Below are positions 17,861 to 40,170 of a stretch of 64,000 bases of DNA, piece after piece. The stretch is taken from positions 251,501 through 315,500 of the forward strand of contig NW_026111618.1 in the NCBI RefSeq assembly GCF_024679095.1, read 5' to 3'. How positions within the stretch are numbered: position 1 is the stretch's first letter; each line of letters begins with the position of its first letter. A model generated the notes under the pieces. The model made no database searches, was not told the origin of the DNA, and saw only the letters and a program-made list of their open reading frames with translations. The position numbers and the translations under genes are program-made. The stretch comes from Eriocheir sinensis (lineage: Eukaryota; Arthropoda; Malacostraca; Decapoda; Varunidae).

Positions 17861-18912
17861 GTATATCTATTTATTTTAATACAAAATCAAATATTTTATG
17901 TTTTTTTCGTATATATATTTTTATAAAAAAAAGCGTTATTTTATGGGTATTTTGCATCTTAATTTTCATTCAAATTTACATTATTTTATTAATATTTTCT
18001 GTATTTATTTTGATACGATTTTACATTATTTTATTTATGTTTTGAATATATTTTTTTATACATATTTACATTATTTAATGTGTTTTTTGTATATATATTT
18101 GATACATATTTACGTTTTTTTAAGTTATTTTATGTGTATTTGTTTATATATTTTGACACAAATTTACAATTTTTTATGGGTATTTTGTATATATATTTCA
18201 AAAGAAATTTACCTAATCTTATATGTATTTTGAATATCTATTTTCATACAAACTCAAATTATTTTTATGTATTTTTGTATATATTTCAATACAAATTTTA
18301 GTTATGTTATGTGTATTTTGCAAAATTATTTTCATTCAAATATATATTATTTTATTGGTATTTTGTTGATTTATATTGATACGAGTTTACATTATTTTAT
18401 ATGTACTTTGTATATATATTTTTATACGCATTTATATTATTTAATATTTATTTTGAATATATAATTTTATACAAATTCATGGTATTTTATGTGTATTTGT
18501 ATATATATTTTCATATAAATTTACATTATTTTATGTGTATTTTGTACAAATATTTCATTACAAATTTACCTTATTTTATGTTTATTTTGTATGTGTATTT
18601 TGTACATTTATATTTATACAAATACACATTCTTTTATTGGTATTTTGTTTATTTATTTTGTTTCGAGTTTACATTATTTTATGTGTATTTTGTTTACATT
18701 TTTTTATACGTATTTACTTAGTTTTATGTGTATTTTGTATATATATTTTTATAGAAATCTACCTTATTTTATGTGTATTCGTATATATATTTTGAAACAA
18801 ATTTACATTGTTTTAAATGTATTTATGCATATCTCTTTCAATAGAAGTTTACCTTATTGTATGTGCATTTTGTATATTTATTTCAATACAAATTTAAATA
18901 TTTTATGTGTAT
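17861..18912 (+). repeat. Block 19: sense, ends at J7
   Basis: F, G, H, I and J monomers, then copies marked TTTGATACATATTTACG, GACACAAATTTACAA and TCATACAAACTCAAATT, followed by P, A, B, C, D, E, F. Ends at GTGTATACATGTACAAA (J7). From about 18,050 it is colinear with 61,371-62,235. Confidence 0.8.
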
Positions 18913-21018
18913 ACATGTACAAAATATACATAAAATAATGTAGATTTGTATGAAATGAAAACAAATACATTTTATATAAAATATATATACAAAATACACA
19001 TAGAATAATGTAAAATCATATTAAAATAAATACACAGAATATCAATAAAATAATGTAAATTTGTATGAAATTAAAGATGCAAAATACCCATAAAATAAAG
19101 CATATTTTTATAAAAATACATATACAAAAATACACATAGATTAATCAAATTTGTATTAAAATTAATATACAAAATGCACATACAATAAGGTAAATTTGTA
19201 TTGATAAAATATGCAAAATACACATAAAACAATGAAATTTTTTTTCAAAATATATATACGAATACACATAAAATAACGCAGATTTCTAAAGAAATATATA
19301 TACAAAATACACTTGAAATAATGTAAATACGTATAAATATATATATACAAAATACACATTAAATAATGTTAATTCAAAATAAATAAAAAAACAAAATATC
19401 ATGAAAAGAATGTGTATTTGTATGAAAATAGATATACAAAATACACATAAAATAACCTAAATTTGTATAAAACTATAAACAAAAATACACAAAAATAATT
19501 TAAACTTGTATGAAAATAAATATACAAAAAACATATAAAATTAGGTAAATTTTTATTGAAATACATATACAAAATACACATAAAATAATGTAAATTTGAA
19601 TGAAAATATATAAACATATAGACTTAAAATAACGTAAATTTGTATCAAATATATATACAAAAAACACATTAAATAATGTAAATATGTATAAAAAAAATAT
19701 ATACAAAACACAAATAAAATAATGTAAAATCGTATCAAAATAAATACACAGAATATCAATAAAATAATGTAATTTTGTATGAAAATAAAGATGCAAAATA
19801 CCCACAAAATAAAGCATTTTTTTTTTTTAAATACATATACAAAAATACACATAGAATAATTAAATTTGTGTTAAAATTAATATAAAAAATGCACGTACAA
19901 TAAGGTAAATTTGTATTGAAAAAATATACAAAATGCACTTTAAAGCGTAAATTTGTTTAAAAATCTATATACGAATACACATAAAATAACGTAGATTTCT
20001 ATAGAAACATATATACAAAATACACATGAAATGATGTAAATACGTATAAAAATATATATATACAAAATACACATTAAATAATTTAAATTCTCGTCAAAAT
20101 AAATGAACAAAATATCAATAAAAGAATGTGTATGTGTATGAAAATAGATATACAAAATACTCATAAAATAACCTAAGTTTGTATAAAACTATATACAAAA
20201 AAACACAAAAATAATTTAAATTTGTATGGAAATAAATATACAAAATACACATAAAATTAGGTAAATTTGTATTGAAATACATATACAAAATACACATAAA
20301 ATATTGGAAATTTGAATGAAAATATATAAACAAATACATATAAAATAACGTAGAGTTGTATAAAATATATATACAAAATACATATGAAATTATGTAAATA
20401 TGTATAAAAATAATATATACAAAATACAATTAAGATATTGTAAAATCGAATAAAAACAAAACACAGAATATCAATTAAATAATGTAGATTTGTATGAAAT
20501 TAAAGATGCAAAATACCCATAAAATAACGCATATTTTTTATAAAAATATATATACAAAAAATACTAATAAATTATTAAAATTTGTATTTAAATTAATATA
20601 AAATATTCAAATAATTTAAGGTAAATTTGTATTGAAATAGATATTCAAAATACATATATTACAATGTAAATTTGTTTCAAATATATACGAATACACATAA
20701 AATAACGTTGATTTCTATAAAACATATACAAATACATTGAAATAGATATGCAAAATACATATAAAACAATGTAAATTTGTTTCAAAATATATATACGAAT
20801 ACACATAAAATAACGTTGATTTCTATAAAAATATATACAAAATACACATAAAATGAAGTAAATACGTATTAAAAAATGAATACAAAATACACATAAAAAT
20901 CGTATCAAAATAAATAAACAAAATACCATTAAAAGAATGTGTATTTTTATAAATATATATATACAAATTACACTTAAAATATCGTAAATTTGTATAAAAC
21001 TATAAACAAAAATACACA
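18913..21018 (-). repeat. Block 20: antisense, J7 onward
   Basis: Monomers I, H, G, F, E, D, C, B, A with ATATCATGAAAAGAATG, then P-I, then a shorter second run. Colinear with 62,236-63,080 up to about 19,760 at a constant offset near 43,322. Holds a private E-D-C duplication at 20,631-20,830. Ends where ACACAGAACAAATAC joins the next block. Confidence 0.8.
20631..20830 (-). repeat. Local E-D-C duplication, ~105-bp offset
   Basis: ATTGAAATAG occurs at 20,631 and 20,736 and CGTTGATTTCT at 20,706 and 20,814. Other C monomers I checked have CGTAGATTTCT, so the shared GTTG variant marks this as a recent local duplication. Confidence 0.8.
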
Positions 21019-21945
21019 GAACAAATACACATTCTTTTATTGGTATTTTGTTTATTTATTTTGTTTGGAATTTATATTATTTTATGTGTATTTTGTTTAC
21101 ATTTTTATACGTATTTTGTATATATATTTTATGTATTATTTTATGTGAATTGTATATATATATTTTGAAACAAATTACAATTTTATATATATTTTGCATA
21201 TCTCTTTCAACAGAAGTTTACTTTATTCAATGTGCATTTTGTATATTTAATTCAATACAAATTTAAATATTTTATGTGTATTTTGGTATATATATTTATA
21301 TAAGAAATCCGCTATTTGATTGGAGTTTAGCATCTTTATTTTCATACAAATTTACATTATTTTATTAATATTCGGTGTATTTATTTTCATACGATTATAC
21401 ATTATTCTATTTGTTTTTTGAATATATTTTTTTTTTATACATATTTACATTATTTAATGTGTATCTTGCATATATATTACATACAAATTTATTATCTATT
21501 ATTTATTTTCATACAAATACACATTCTTTTCATGATATTTTGTTTATTTATTTTGTCACGAATTTACATTACTTAATATGTATTTTATATATATATATAT
21601 TTTTATACGTATTTACATAATTTCATGTGTATTTTGTATATATATTTCTATAGAAATCTACGTTATTATATGAGTATTCGTATATATATTTTGAAACAAA
21701 TTTACACTGTTTTATTTGTATTTTGCGTTTTTTTTTCAATACAAATTTACCTTATTGTATGTGTGCATTTTGTATATTAATTTTAATACAAATTTAATTA
21801 TTTTATGTGTATTTTTGTATATGTATTTTTAAAAAAAAATATGCTTTTTCTTATGGGTATTTTGCATCTTTATTTTCATACAAATTTAAATTATTTTATT
21901 GATATTCTGTGTACCTATTTTGATACGATTTTACATTATTCTATG
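21019..21945 (+). repeat. Block 21: degenerate sense block, ends at J3
   Basis: P, A, B, then shortened C and D copies (several 30-40 bp), E, F, G, H, I, J, K and a second A-I run. More small deletions than in neighbouring blocks. The second half resembles 36,450-36,828 in order and in the J3 ending (TGTATAACAAAAATAAA). Confidence 0.76.
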
Positions 21946-23342
21946 TATAACAAAAATAAATTCAGAATACACAAAAATAGATATGCAAAATACATGTAAA
22001 CAATGTAAATTTGTTTCAAAATATATATACGAATACACATGAAATAAGGTAGATTTTTATAAAAATATATATACAAAATACACAAAAAATTAAAACAAAC
22101 AAATAAACAAAATACCAATAAAAGAATGTGTATTTGTATAAATATATATATATACAAAATACACATTAAATAATATAAATTTCTTTAAAACTATACAAAA
22201 TACACATGAAATGATGTAAATACGTATAAAAATATATATATACAAAATACACATTAAATAATGTAAATTCGCGTCAAAATATATAAACAAAATATCAATA
22301 AAAGAATGTGTATTTGTATGAAAATAGATATACAAAATACACATAAAATAACCTAAATTTGTATCAAACTATATACAAAAATACACAAAAATATTTTAAA
22401 TTTGTATGAAAATAAATATACAAAATACACATAAAATTAGGTAAATTTGTATTGAAATACATACACAAAATACACATAAAATAATGTAAATTTGAATGAA
22501 AATACATAAGCAAATACTCTTAAAATAACGTAAATTTGTATAAAAAAATATGTACAAAACACAAATAGAATAATGTAAAATCGTATCAAAATAAATACAC
22601 AGAATATTAATAAAATAATGTAAATTTGTTTGAAAATAAAGAGGCAAAATACCCATAAAATAACGCATTTTTTTATTTATAAAAATATATATACCAAAAT
22701 ACACATCAAAAAACTAGATTTGTATTAAAATAAATATATAAAAAACACATACAATAAGGTAAATTTGTATTGAAATAGATATGCAAAATACATATAAAAC
22801 AATGTAAATTTGTTTCAAAATATATATACGAATACACATAAAATAACGTAGATTTCTATAAAAATATATATACAAAATACACATAAAATGAAGTAAATAC
22901 GTATAAAAAAATGTATACAAATACACATTAAATAATGTAAATTCGCATCAAATTAATAAAGAAAATTCCAATAAAAGAATGTGTATTTGTATAAATATAA
23001 ATATAAAATACACATAAAATAACGTAAATTTATATAAAACTATATACAAAATACACAGAAGTAATTAAATTTGTATGAAAATATATACAAAATACACAAA
23101 ATAAGCTAAATTTGAATTGAAATATATATACAAAAGACATGAAATAAAGTAAATTTGTATCAAAATATTTATACAAATACACATATAATAACGTAAATTT
23201 GTATGAAAATATATAAACAAAATACACATTAAATAATGTAAATACGTATAAAAAAATATGTACAAAATACACATATAATCATGTAACTCGTATCAAAATA
23301 AATAAACAAAATACCAATAAAATAATATAAATTTGTATAAGC
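21946..23342 (-). repeat. Block 22: antisense, J3 to J1, 15-mer HOR
   Basis: Starts with E, D, C copies and a run of shortened monomers, then a 15-mer HOR of 673 bp (GAATG at 22,304 and 22,977), then type II monomers to J1 (GTATAAGCAAACATGTATG, diverged). Colinear with 36,829-38,278. Confidence 0.8.
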
Positions 23343-24755
23343 AAACATGTATGTTGCATATTTTTTCAGTACAAATTTACCTTATTATATACGCATTTTG
23401 TATATTAATTTTAATATATGTGTATTTGAATATATATTTTGATACAAATTTACATTATTTTATATATTTTCTATATGTATTTCAATTCAAATTTATTATT
23501 TTATGTGTATATCTATTTTCATACAAATTTAATTATTTCTATTTATTTTGTATATATTTTTATACAATTTTACGTTATTTTATGTATTTTGAATATTTAT
23601 ATTTATACAAGTAAACATTATTTTATTTTCATTTAGTTTATTTATTTTGATACTATTTTACATTATTCTATTTGTGTTTTGTATATATTTTTTATACATT
23701 TACATTATTTAATGTGTATTTTATATATATTTCATACAAAATTTTGTTATTTTTAAATTGTGTTTATATATTTTCATTCAAATTTCAATTTTGTATATGC
23801 ATTTCAATAGAAATTTAACTAGTTTTATGTGTATTTTGTATATATATTTTTATACAAATTTAAATTATTTTTGTGTATTTTTTTAATAGAGTTTTATACA
23901 AATTTACAATATTTTATGTGTATTTTGTATATCTATTTTCATACAAATACACATTCTTTTATTGATATTTTGTTTATTTATTTTGATGCGAATTTACATT
24001 ATTTAATGTGTATTGTGTATATATATTTTTATACGTATTTACGTCATTTCATGTGTATTTTGTATATATATTTCTATAGAAATATACGTTATTTTATGTG
24101 TATTCGTATATATATTTTGAAACAAATATACATTGTTTTATGTGCATTTTGTATATTTTTTCAATACAAATTTCCCTTATTGTACGTGCATTTTGTATAT
24201 TAATTTTAATACAAATTGAATTATTCTATGTGTATTCTTGTATATGTATTTTTAAAAAAATATGCTTTATTATATGGGTATTTTGCATCTTTATTTTCAT
24301 ACAAAATTACATTATTTTATTGATATTCTGTGTATTTATTTTGATACGATTTTACATTATTCTATGTATATTTTGTATATCTATTTTATACGAATGTACG
24401 TTATTTTATGTGAATTTGTTTTCATTTCATACAAATTTACATTATTTTATGTGTATTTTGTACATGTATTTAAATACAAATTTAACTAATTATATGTGTA
24501 TTTTGTATATCTATTTTCATACAAATTGAAAAATTTTTTTTTGTTTTTTTTATATACTTTTTTTCGAATTTTCGTAATTTTATGTTTATTTTGTATATTT
24601 ATTTTCCTATAAATATACGTTCTTTTATCGGAATTTTGTTTATTTTGATACGTATTTTCATTTTTTTTAGGTGTATTTGATATATATATTTTTATACTTA
24701 TTTACATAATTTTATATGTATCTTGAATACATATTTTCATAGAAATTTACTCTAT
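23343..24755 (+). repeat. Block 23: sense, J1 to J4
   Basis: E and F cores, type II monomers, I-O, P, A, B, C, D, E, F, G, H, I and K, then an unswitched J2-type monomer (TTTTCGTAATTTTATG near 24,570) that continues in the same orientation. Ends at J4 (AAATTTACTCTATATGTATA). Counterparts: 41,891-43,640 (same strand) and 57,786-59,585 (inverted). Confidence 0.8.
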
Positions 24756-26640
24756 ATGTATATACCAAAAAACACAAAAATAATTTAAATTTGTATGAAA
24801 ATAAATATACAAAATACACATAAAATTAGGTAAATTTGTATTGAAATACATATACAAAATAAACTTAAAATAATGTGAATTTGAATGAAATTCTATAAAC
24901 AAATACACTTAAAATGACGTTAATTTGTATAAAATATATATAAAAAATACACATTAAATAATGAAAATATGTATAAAAAATATATACAAAACACAAATAG
25001 TATAATATAAAATCGTATCAAAATATATACAGAATATTCATAAAATAATGTACATTTGTATGAAAACTAAGATGCAAAATACCTATAAAATAACGCATTT
25101 TTATAAAATTATATATACCAAAATACACATAAAATATTTGAATTTTATTAAAATAAATATACAAATGCAAATACAATAAGGTAAATTTGTATTGAAATAG
25201 ATATGCAAAACAATATAAAACAACGTAAATTTGTTTCAAAATATATATACGAATACACATAAAATAACGTAGATTTCAATAAATATATATATACAAAATA
25301 CAAATAAAATTAAGTAAATACGAATCAAAAATGTATACAAAATACATAAAATAATGTAAATTCGTATAAATATAAATAAACAAAATACCAATAAGAGAAT
25401 GTGTATTTGTATAAATATAAATATACAAAATGCACATAAAATAACGTAAATTTGTATAAAACTATGTATGAAAATAGATATACAAAATACACACAAAATA
25501 AGCTAAATTTGAATTGAAATATATATACAAAATACATAAAATAAAGTAAATTCGTTTCAAAATATTTTTAACAAATACACATATAATAACGTAAATTTGT
25601 AAAAAAAATATATAAACAAAATACACATTAAGTAATGTAAATACGTATAAAAAAAATATTTACAAAATACACCAATAATCAAGTCATTCGTATCAAAATA
25701 AATAAACAAAAAACTAATTAAATAATGTAAATTTGTATGAGAAAACATATACAAAATACACATAAAATAACGTTTTAAGTTTCTATAAAAATATATGTAC
25801 AAAATTGCACATAAAATTAGTTTGAATAAAATATATATACAAAACACATTAGATAATGTAAATGAGTATAAAAATATGTATACAAAATACCTATGAAATA
25901 ATCTAAATTCGTATCGAGTTAAATTAAGAAAATAACAATAAAATAATGTAATTTTGGATGAAAATATATATAGAAAACACACATAAAATAACCTAAATAC
26001 AAATACAAATATACACATTAAATAATTTAAAATTGAATGAAATAAATATACAAAATAAACATAAAATAAGGTAAATTTGTAATAAAATATATGTAAGAAT
26101 ACACAAAATAATATAAATTGTATGAAAATATATATACAAATACTCATAAAATAACATGAATTTGTATAAAATGTTTCAAAATATATACGAATACACACAA
26201 TAAAATAACGTAAATTTTTATGAAAATGTATATATAAAATACACATAAAATAGTTTAAATACGTAGAAAAATATATATACAAAATACACATAAAATAATG
26301 TAAATTCGTAAAAAAATCAATACACAAAATTGCAATAAAAGAATGTATATTTGTAGGAAAATATATATACAAAAAACAAATAAAATAACTAAAATTTGTA
26401 TAAAAATATATACAAATATACACAAAAATAATTTAAATTTGTTTGAAAATAGATATGCAAAATACACATAAGGTTAGGCAAATTTGTATTGAAATACATA
26501 TACAAAACTCACATAAAATTATGAAATTTGTATGAAAATATATAAACAAATACATATAAAATCACGTAAATTTGGATAAAATATATATATACAAAATATA
26601 CATTAAATATTTTAAATATGTATAAAAATATATTATATTA
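24756..26640 (-). repeat. Block 24: antisense J4-J5 unit with type III monomers
   Basis: O, N, M, L, K, J, I, H, G, F, E, D, C, B, A and type II monomers, then a type III run (about 25,700-26,110; markers AACGTTTTAAGTTTC and GTAATTTTGGATG), ending at J5 (ATATTATATTATATATA). The inverted equivalents are 51,851-53,692 and 55,896-57,785. A 288-codon frame at 25,557-26,423 is an echo of the monomer, not a gene. Confidence 0.8.
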
Positions 26641-30872
<4,232 letters not shown>

Positions 30873-31952
30873 TCGTATCAAAATAAATAAACAAAATAGC
30901 AATAAAATAATGTAAATTTGTATGAGAAAACATATGCAAATACACATAAAATAACGCAAATTTTTAAAAAAATATATGTACAAAAATGCACATAAAATAA
31001 AGTAAATTTGCTTAAAAATATATATACAAAACACACTTTAAATAATGTAAATGCGTATATAAAATAACCTAAATTTGTATAAAACTATATACAAAAATAC
31101 ACAAAAATTTTTAAAATTTGTATGAAAAGAAATATACAAAATACACATAAAATTTGGTAAATTTGTATTGAAATACATATACAAAATACACATAAAAAAT
31201 GTAAATTTGAATGAAAATATATAAACAAATACACTTAAAATAACGTAAATTTTAAAAAATATATGCAAGATACACATTAAATAATGTAAATGTGTATAAA
31301 AAATATATACAAAAAAAAATAGAATAATGTAAAATCCTATCAATATAAATACACAGAATATCAATAAAATAATGTAAATTTGTATGAAAAGAAAGATGCA
31401 AAATTCCCATAAAATAGCGCATTTTTTATAAAAATATATATACCAAAATACACATAAAATATTTAAATTTGTATTGAAACAAATATACAAAATGCATATA
31501 CAGTAAGGTAAATATGTATTGAAAGAGATATTCAAAAATACATATAAAACAAAGTTAATTTGTTTCAAAATATATATACGAATACACATAAAATAACGTA
31601 GATTTCTATAGAAATATATATTCAAAATACACATGAAATTATGTAAATACGTATAAAAATATATATAAAAAATACATATCTTGGTAAATTCGTGTCAAAA
31701 TAAATAAACAAAATATCATGAAAAGAATGTGTATTTGCATGAAAATAAATAATAGATAATAAATTTGGATGAAATATATATGCAAGATACACATTAAATA
31801 ATGTAAATATGTAAAAAAAATATATATACAAAAAACAAATAGAATAATGTGAAATCGTAACAAAATAAATACACCGAATATTAATAAAATAATGTAAATT
31901 TGTATGAAAATAAAGATGCAAAATTCCCATCTAATAGCCCATTTCGTATAAA

Positions 31953-32053
<101 letters not shown>

Positions 32054-32078
32054 CATCAAATGATGTAAACACGTATAA

Positions 32079-32214
<136 letters not shown>

Positions 32215-32302
32215 CACATTAAATAATGTAAATTCGCGTTAAAATAAATAAACAAAATATCAATAAAAGAATGTGTATTTGTATGAAAATAGATATACAA
32301 TA

Positions 32303-32838
32303 TTTTCTTATACGTATTTACTTCATTTTATGTGTATTTTGTATATATATTTTTATACAAATCTACGTTATTTTATGTGTATTCGTATATATATTTTGAA
32401 ACAAATTTACATTGTTTTATATGTATTTTGCATATCTATTTCAATACAGATTTACCTTATTGTATGTGTATTTTGTATATTTATTTTAATACAAATTAAT
32501 TTTTTCATGTGTATTTTGGTATATATATTTTTATAAAAAATGCGTTATTTAATGGGTATTTTGCATCCTTATTTTCATACAAATTTACATTGTTTTATTA
32601 ATATTCTGTGTATTTATTTTGATACGATTTTACATTATTCTATTTGAGTTTTGTATATATTTTTTTTATATATATTTACATTATTTAATGTGTATTTTGT
32701 ATATTTTAAAACAAATTTACGTTATTTTATGCGCGTTAAAATATTTTGATACAAATTTACATTATTTTATGTATTTTGTATATATATTTCAAAACAAATT
32801 TACTTTATTTTATGTATATTTTGTATATCTATTTTCAT
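32303..32838 (+). repeat. Block 27: sense, second copy of 30,337-30,872
   Basis: Starts mid-B (TTATACGTATTTACTTC), then C with the ACAAATCTACG variant, D, E, F, G, H, I, J and a shortened K with TTTTAAAACAAATTTACG. Ends at J6 (TTTTCATTCGTATCAAAAT). Confidence 0.8.
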
Positions 32839-35467
<2,629 letters not shown>

Positions 35468-36828
35468 ATGTGTATTTTGTATATTTATTCTCATACAAAT
35501 TGTAATTATTGTTTATTTTTATATATTTTCAAACAAATTTTAGTTATTTTATGTGTATTTGAATATTTATTTTCTAAATATACTTTCTTTTATCTGAATT
35601 TTGTTTATTGAATTTGAAACAATTTAACTTATTTTGTATATCTATTTTCATACAAATTAAAATACTTCTGTGTATTTTTGTATATAGTTTTATATAAATT
35701 TACGTTATTTTATGTATATTTTGTATATTTATATTTATACAAATACACATTCTTTTATTGGTATTTTGTATATTTATTTTGATACGAATTTACATTATTT
35801 TATGTGTAATTTGTATACATTTTTTTTATACGTATTTACATCATTTTATGTGTATTTTGTATATATATTTTTATAGAAATCTACGTTATTTTATGTGTAT
35901 ATATATATTTTGAAACAAATTTACATTATTTTATGTATTTTGTATATATATTTCAATACAAATTTACCTTATTGTATGTGTTTTTTATATATTTATTTTA
36001 ATTCAAATTTAATTTTTTTATGTGTATTTTGGTATATATATTTTTATAAATAAAAAAAATGCGTTATTTTATGGGTATTTTGCCTTTTTATTTTCATACA
36101 AATTTACCTTCTTTTATTAATATTCTGTGTATTTATTTTGATACGATTTTACATTATTCTATTTGTGTTTTGTATATATTTTTTTATACAAGTTTACGTT
36201 ATTTTAAGTGTATTTGTCTATGTCTTTTCACTCAAATTTACATTATTTTATGTGTATTTTGTATATGTATTTCAATACAAATCTACCTAATTTTATGTGT
36301 ATTTTGTATATTTATTTTCATACAAATTTAAAATATTTTTGTGTATTTTTGTATATAGTTTGATACAAATTTAGGTTATTTTATGTGTATTTTGTATATC
36401 TATTTTCATACAAATACACATTCTTTTATTGATATTTTGTTTATTTATTTTGACGACTTTACAGTATTTAATGTGTATTTTGTATATATATTTTTATACG
36501 TATCTACATCATTTCATGTGTATTTTGTATATATATTCCTATAGAAATCAACCGTATTTTATGTGTATTCGTATATATTTTGAAACAAATTTACACTGTT
36601 TTAGTGTATTTTGCGTTTTTTTCAATACAAATTTACCTTATTGTATGTGCATTTTGTATATTAATTTTGATACGAATTTAATTATTCTAAGTGTATTTTT
36701 GAATATGTATTTTTAAAAAAAAAAATGCTTTATTTTATGGGTATTTTGCATCTTTATTTTCATACAAATTTAAATTATTTTATTGATATTCTGTGTACTT
36801 ATTTTGATACGATTTTACATTATTCTAT
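35468..36828 (+). repeat. Block 29: sense, ends at J3
   Basis: Begins with two irregular monomers (TTCTCATACAAATTGTAATT, TTTTATCTGAATTTTG), then type II, P near 35,750, A-I, a J/K hybrid near 36,180, L-P near 36,418, a shortened A with TTGACGACTTTACAG, C-I and J3. Confidence 0.78.
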
Positions 36829-38278
36829 GTATAACAAAAATAAATACAGAATACACAAAAATAGATATGCAAAATACATATAAACAATGTAAATTTGTTT
36901 CAAAATATATATACGAATACACATGAAATAAGGTAGATTTCTATAAAAATACATATACAAAATACCCATAAAATTAAGTAAAACGTATATAACATGTATA
37001 CAAAAGACAGTTAAAATAATGCAAATTAGTATCAAATAAATAAACAAAATACCAATAAAAGAATGTGTATTTGTATAAATATATATATACAAAATACACA
37101 TTAAATAATATAAATTTGTTTAAAACTATAAAAATTACACATGAAATGATGTAAATACGTATAAAAATATATATACAAAATACACATTAAATAATGTAAA
37201 TTCGCTTCAGATTAAATAAACAAAATATCAATAAAAGAATGTGTATTTGTATGAAAATATATAAACAAAATAAACATTAAATAACCTAAATTTGTATGAA
37301 ACTATACACAAAAATACACAAAATATTTTAAATTTGTATGAAAATAAATATACAAAATACACATAAAATTAGGTAAATTTGTATTGAAATATATACACAA
37401 AATACACATAAAATAATGTAAATTTGAATGAAAATACATAAACAAATACACTTAAAATAACGTAAATTTGTATAAAAAATATGTACAAAACACAAATAGA
37501 ATAATGTAAAATCGTATCAAAATAAATACAGAATTTTAATAAAATAATGTAAATTTGTATGAAAATAAAGAAGCAAAATACCCATAAAATAACGCATTTT
37601 TTATTTATAAAATATATATACCAAAATACACATCAAAAATTTAATTTGTATTGAAATAAATATACAAAAAACTCGTACAATAAGGTAAATTTGTATTGAA
37701 ATAGATATGCAAAATACATATAAAACAATGTAAATTTGTTTCAAAATATATATACGAATACACATAAAATAACGTAGATTTCTATAAAAATATATATACA
37801 AAATACACATAAAATGAAGTAAATACGTATAAAAAAATGTATACAAAATACACATAAAATAATGTAAATTCGTATCAAAATAAATAAACAAAATACCAAT
37901 AAAAGAATGTGTATTTGTATGAATATAAATATACAAAATACACATAAAATAACGTAAATTTATATAAAACTATATCAAAAAATACACAAAAGTAATTAAA
38001 TTTGTATGAAAATATATACAAAATTCACACGAAATAAGCTAAATTTGAATTGAAATATATAAACAAAATACATGAAATAAAGTAAATTTGTATCAAAATA
38101 TTTATACAAATACACATATAATAACGTAAATTTGTATGAAAATATATAAACAAAATACACATTAAATAATGTAAATACATATAAAAAAATATGTACAAAA
38201 TACACATATAATCATGTAAATCGTATCAAAATAAATAAACAAAATATCAATAAAATAATATAAATTTGTATGAGTAAA
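36829..38278 (-). repeat. Block 30: antisense, J3 to J1, 15-mer HOR
   Basis: E, D, C, B, A, then a 15-mer HOR of 668 bp (GAATG at 37,237 and 37,905), then type II monomers (TAGTTTTATATAAATTTACG and AATAAGCTAAATTTGAATTG reading the appropriate strands) to a clean J1. Colinear with block 22. Confidence 0.8.
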
Positions 38279-38928
38279 CGTGTATGTTGCATATTTTTTC
38301 AATACAAATTTACCTTATTATATACGCATTTTGTATATTAATTTTAATACAAATTTAATTATTCGATGTATATTTTTGTATCTGTATTTGTATATATATT
38401 TTTATACGCTTTTACATTATTTAATATTTATTTTGAATATATATTTTTATACAAATTCATGGTATTTTATGTGTATTTGTATATATATTTTTATATAAAT
38501 TTACATTATTTTATGTGTATTTTGTACATATATTTTTTTTACAAATCTACCTTATTTTATGTTTATTTTGTATGTGTATTTTGTATATTTATATTTATCC
38601 AAATACACATTCTTTTATTGGTATTTTGTTTATTTATTTTAATTCGAATTTATATTATTTTATGTGTATTTTGTATACATTTTTTTATACGTATTTACTT
38701 AATTTTATGTGTATTTTGTATATATATTTTTATAGAAATCTACGTTTTTTTATTTGTATTCGTATATATATTTTGAAACAAATTTACATTGTTTTATATG
38801 TATTTTTGCATAGCTCTTTCAATACAAATTTACCTTATTGTATGTGCATTTTGTATATTTATTTGAATGCAAATTTAAATATTTTATGTGTATTTTGGTA
38901 TATATATTTTTTATAAGATTACGAAAAT
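38279..38928 (+). repeat. Block 31: sense half of reverse superunit copy 1
   Basis: J1 to J2: E and F cores, then ACGCTTTTACATT, CATGGTATTTTATGTG and AATCTACCTTATTTTATG monomers, P, A, B, C, D, E, F, G. The reverse complement of blocks 10, 12 and 14. Confidence 0.82.
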
Positions 38929-40170
38929 TTGAATAAAAATATACAAAAAAAAAAAAATAAATTTCAATTTATATGAAAATAGATATACAAAATACACATA
39001 TAATTAGTTAAATTTGTATTTAAATACATGTACAAAATATACATAAAATAATGTAAATTTGTATGAAATGAAAACATATTCACATAAAATTTGCGTCAAA
39101 ATAAATAAACAAAATATCAATAAAAGAATGTGTATTTGTATGAAAATAGATATACAAAATACACATAAAATAACGTAAATTTGTATCAAACTATATACAT
39201 AAATACACAAAAATATTTTAAATTTGTATGAAAATAAATATACAAAATACACATAAAATTAGCTAAATTTGTATTGAAAAACATACACAAAATACACATA
39301 AAATAATGTAAATTTGAATGAAAATACATAAACAAATACACTTAAAATAACGTAAATTTGTATAAAAAAATATGTACAAAACACAAATTGAATAATGTAA
39401 AATCGTATCAAAATAAATACACAGAATATTAATAAAATAATGTAAATTTGTATAAAAATAAAGAAGCAAAATACCCATAAAATAACGCATTTATTTTATT
39501 TATAAAAATATATATACCAAAATACACATCAAAAAATTAAATTTGTATTAATATAAATATACAAAAAACACATACAATAAGGTAAATTTGTATTGAAATA
39601 GATATGCAAAATACATATAAAACTATGTAAATTTGTTTCAAAATATATATACGACTACACATAAAATAACGTAGATTTCTATAAAAAATATATACAAAAT
39701 ACACATACAATGAAGTAAATACGTATAAAAAAATGTATACAAAAAACACATAAAATAAAGTAAATTCGTATCAAAATAAATAAACAAAATACCAATAAAA
39801 CAATGTGTATTTGTATAAATATAAATATACAAAATACACATAAAATAACGTAAATTTATATAAAACTATATACAAAAATACACAGAAGTAATTAAATTTC
39901 TATGAAAATAAATACAAAATACACAAAATAACCTAAATTTGAATTGAAATATATATACAAAATACATGAAATAAAGTAAATTTGTATCAAAATATTGATA
40001 CAAATACACATATAATAACGTAAATTTGTATGAAAATATATAAACAAAATACACATTAAATAATGTAAATACGTATAAAAAATATGTACAAAATACACAT
40101 ATAATCATGTAATTCGTATCAAAATAAATAAACAAAATACCATTCATATAATATAAATTTGTATGAGTAA
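38929..40170 (-). repeat. Block 32: antisense half of reverse superunit copy 1
   Basis: J2 to J1, with a 15-mer HOR of 675 bp (landmarks 39,126 and 39,801; the second reads CAATG instead of GAATG) and type II monomers. The reverse complement of blocks 9, 11 and 13. Confidence 0.82.

Noticed and set aside
25557..26423. 288-codon open frame, and many other frames above 100 codons on both strands
   Set aside because: They translate the 45-bp monomer into a 15-residue cycle, overlap in two frames of the same strand, start at the ATG inside TTTATGTG and stop where a 44- or 46-bp monomer shifts phase. No domain, no composition change and no gene-like boundaries.
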